Shown here piece by piece: positions 6,573 through 7,094 of a stretch of DNA of 7,094 bases. The notes beneath the pieces are model-generated. The model had not been told where the DNA came from. It saw nothing but the letters and a program-made list of their open reading frames with translations, and did not search any database. Numbering within the stretch: the stretch's first letter is position 1; each line of letters opens with the position of its first letter. Source of the DNA: Bacteroidota bacterium (GTDB lineage: Bacteria > Bacteroidota > Bacteroidia > Chitinophagales > Chitinophagaceae); NCBI GenBank assembly GCA_023429365.1, contig JAEYVW010000424.1, positions 1 through 7,094 of the forward strand. The letters run 5' to 3'. Both the position numbers and the translations under genes were made by a program.

Positions 6573-6582
6573 ATTGCAGTAT

Positions 6583-7094
6583 ATGTTAAGAGTTGGTCTA
6601 ACCGGCGGTATCGGCAGCGGTAAAAGCACAGTAGCCAGGATATTTGAAGTGCTGGGCATACCCGTCTACTATGCAGACGCGGCAGCCAGGCGACTGATGA
6701 ATGAGGATGAAGAATTAAAGAAAGAGATCATCGCCCATTTTGGTCCCGGGAGCTACCAGGATGGCAGGCTTAACCGGGCTTATATTTCTTCCATTGTATT
6801 TAATGATAAAGATCGGCTTGAAAAACTGAATGCGATCACGCATCCCGCGACCATTCGGGATGCAAACGAATGGATGCAAGGACAGACCACGGCTTACACC
6901 ATCAAAGAAGCAGCACTAATATTTGAAAGCGGATCCGTTGAATTCCTGGATCATGTGATCGGTGTGTACACGCCCCTGCCCCTTCGCGTACACCGTATCA
7001 TGCAGCGCGACGGCATCACCCGCGAAGAAGTGGCGCAGCGCATGAGTCGCCAGCTCGACGAGAATATAAAAATGAAACTCTGCGATTCAGTACT
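6583..7094 (+). CDS. coaE: Dephospho-CoA kinase CoaE (3' end cut by window)
   Basis: CoaE phosphorylates the 3'-OH of the ribose of dephospho-CoA with ATP, the last step of coenzyme A synthesis, in the cytoplasm. The first 170 residues are present and no stop is reached. The N-terminus MLRVGLTGGIGSGKST contains the P-loop (G8-T16). YYADAAARRLM (29-39) corresponds to the family DADxxAR motif, with Tyr in place of the first Asp and D32 in the position of the catalytic Asp. Other family blocks are LNAITHP, the KEAALIFESG strand, and VYTPLPLRVHRIMQRDGITREEVAQRMSRQ, which matches the lid region. A full-length protein is about 200 residues, so about 30 are missing on the right. The ATG at 6583 is chosen because the P-loop follows immediately, as in all family members. 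No space for a separate promoter exists between the preceding hairpin and this start. Confidence 0.95.
   Translation, partial: MLRVGLTGGIGSGKSTVARIFEVLGIPVYYADAAARRLMNEDEELKKEIIAHFGPGSYQDGRLNRAYISSIVFNDKDRLEKLNAITHPATIRDANEWMQGQTTAYTIKEAALIFESGSVEFLDHVIGVYTPLPLRVHRIMQRDGITREEVAQRMSRQLDENIKMKLCDSV

Overview
The window looks like chromosomal DNA from a Bacteroidota bacterium, most likely a Chitinophagaceae-like member. Four things point there: a cell-surface protein with a type IX secretion (Por) C-terminal sorting domain; start regions without strong Shine-Dalgarno sequences but with Bacteroidota-type promoters (TTG near -33 and TAnnTTTG near -7); the long (about 320-residue) NusB found in this phylum; and the order nusB, DUF1573 lipoprotein, yajC, coaE. 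The taxonomic placement is inference from these traits and not from any database search.

Left part (1-2046): the 3' portion of a large secreted, multidomain adhesin-like protein (Calx-beta module, beta-sandwich module, linker domain, T9SS sorting domain). Its reading frame is open through the left edge, and a strong intrinsic terminator closes it. Bases 2047-2293 hold no gene. They contain an imperfect 31-bp inverted repeat with 91 bp between the arms, plus a short direct repeat, resembling the degenerate dispersed intergenic repeats of environmental bacteria.

Middle (2294-4507, minus strand): a two-gene two-component operon. A soluble histidine kinase with three PAS domains is followed, 27 bp later, by a single-domain (CheY-like) response regulator. 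The kinase has no membrane segment, so it should sense a cytoplasmic cue. The regulator has no output domain, so the next step must be a protein partner or a phosphorelay.

Right part (4508-7094, plus strand): a divergent intergenic region with mirrored -7-like elements leads into a housekeeping cluster. nusB (rRNA antitermination) is followed by a DUF1573 lipoprotein gene with its own near-perfect promoter, then yajC (SecDF-associated membrane protein), then coaE (last step of coenzyme A synthesis), which is cut by the right edge. A terminator-like hairpin lies between yajC and coaE and ends only about 10 nt before the coaE start.

I see no phage, insertion sequence, CRISPR array, tRNA or rRNA. 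Nothing here is convincingly a new biological system. The most useful observations are regulatory: the promoter that fixes the DUF1573 start, the hairpin jammed against coaE, and the mirrored divergent promoter region. Two protein-architecture points are also noted: the inserted region of NusB, and the proteobacterial-looking PAS cassette of the kinase.
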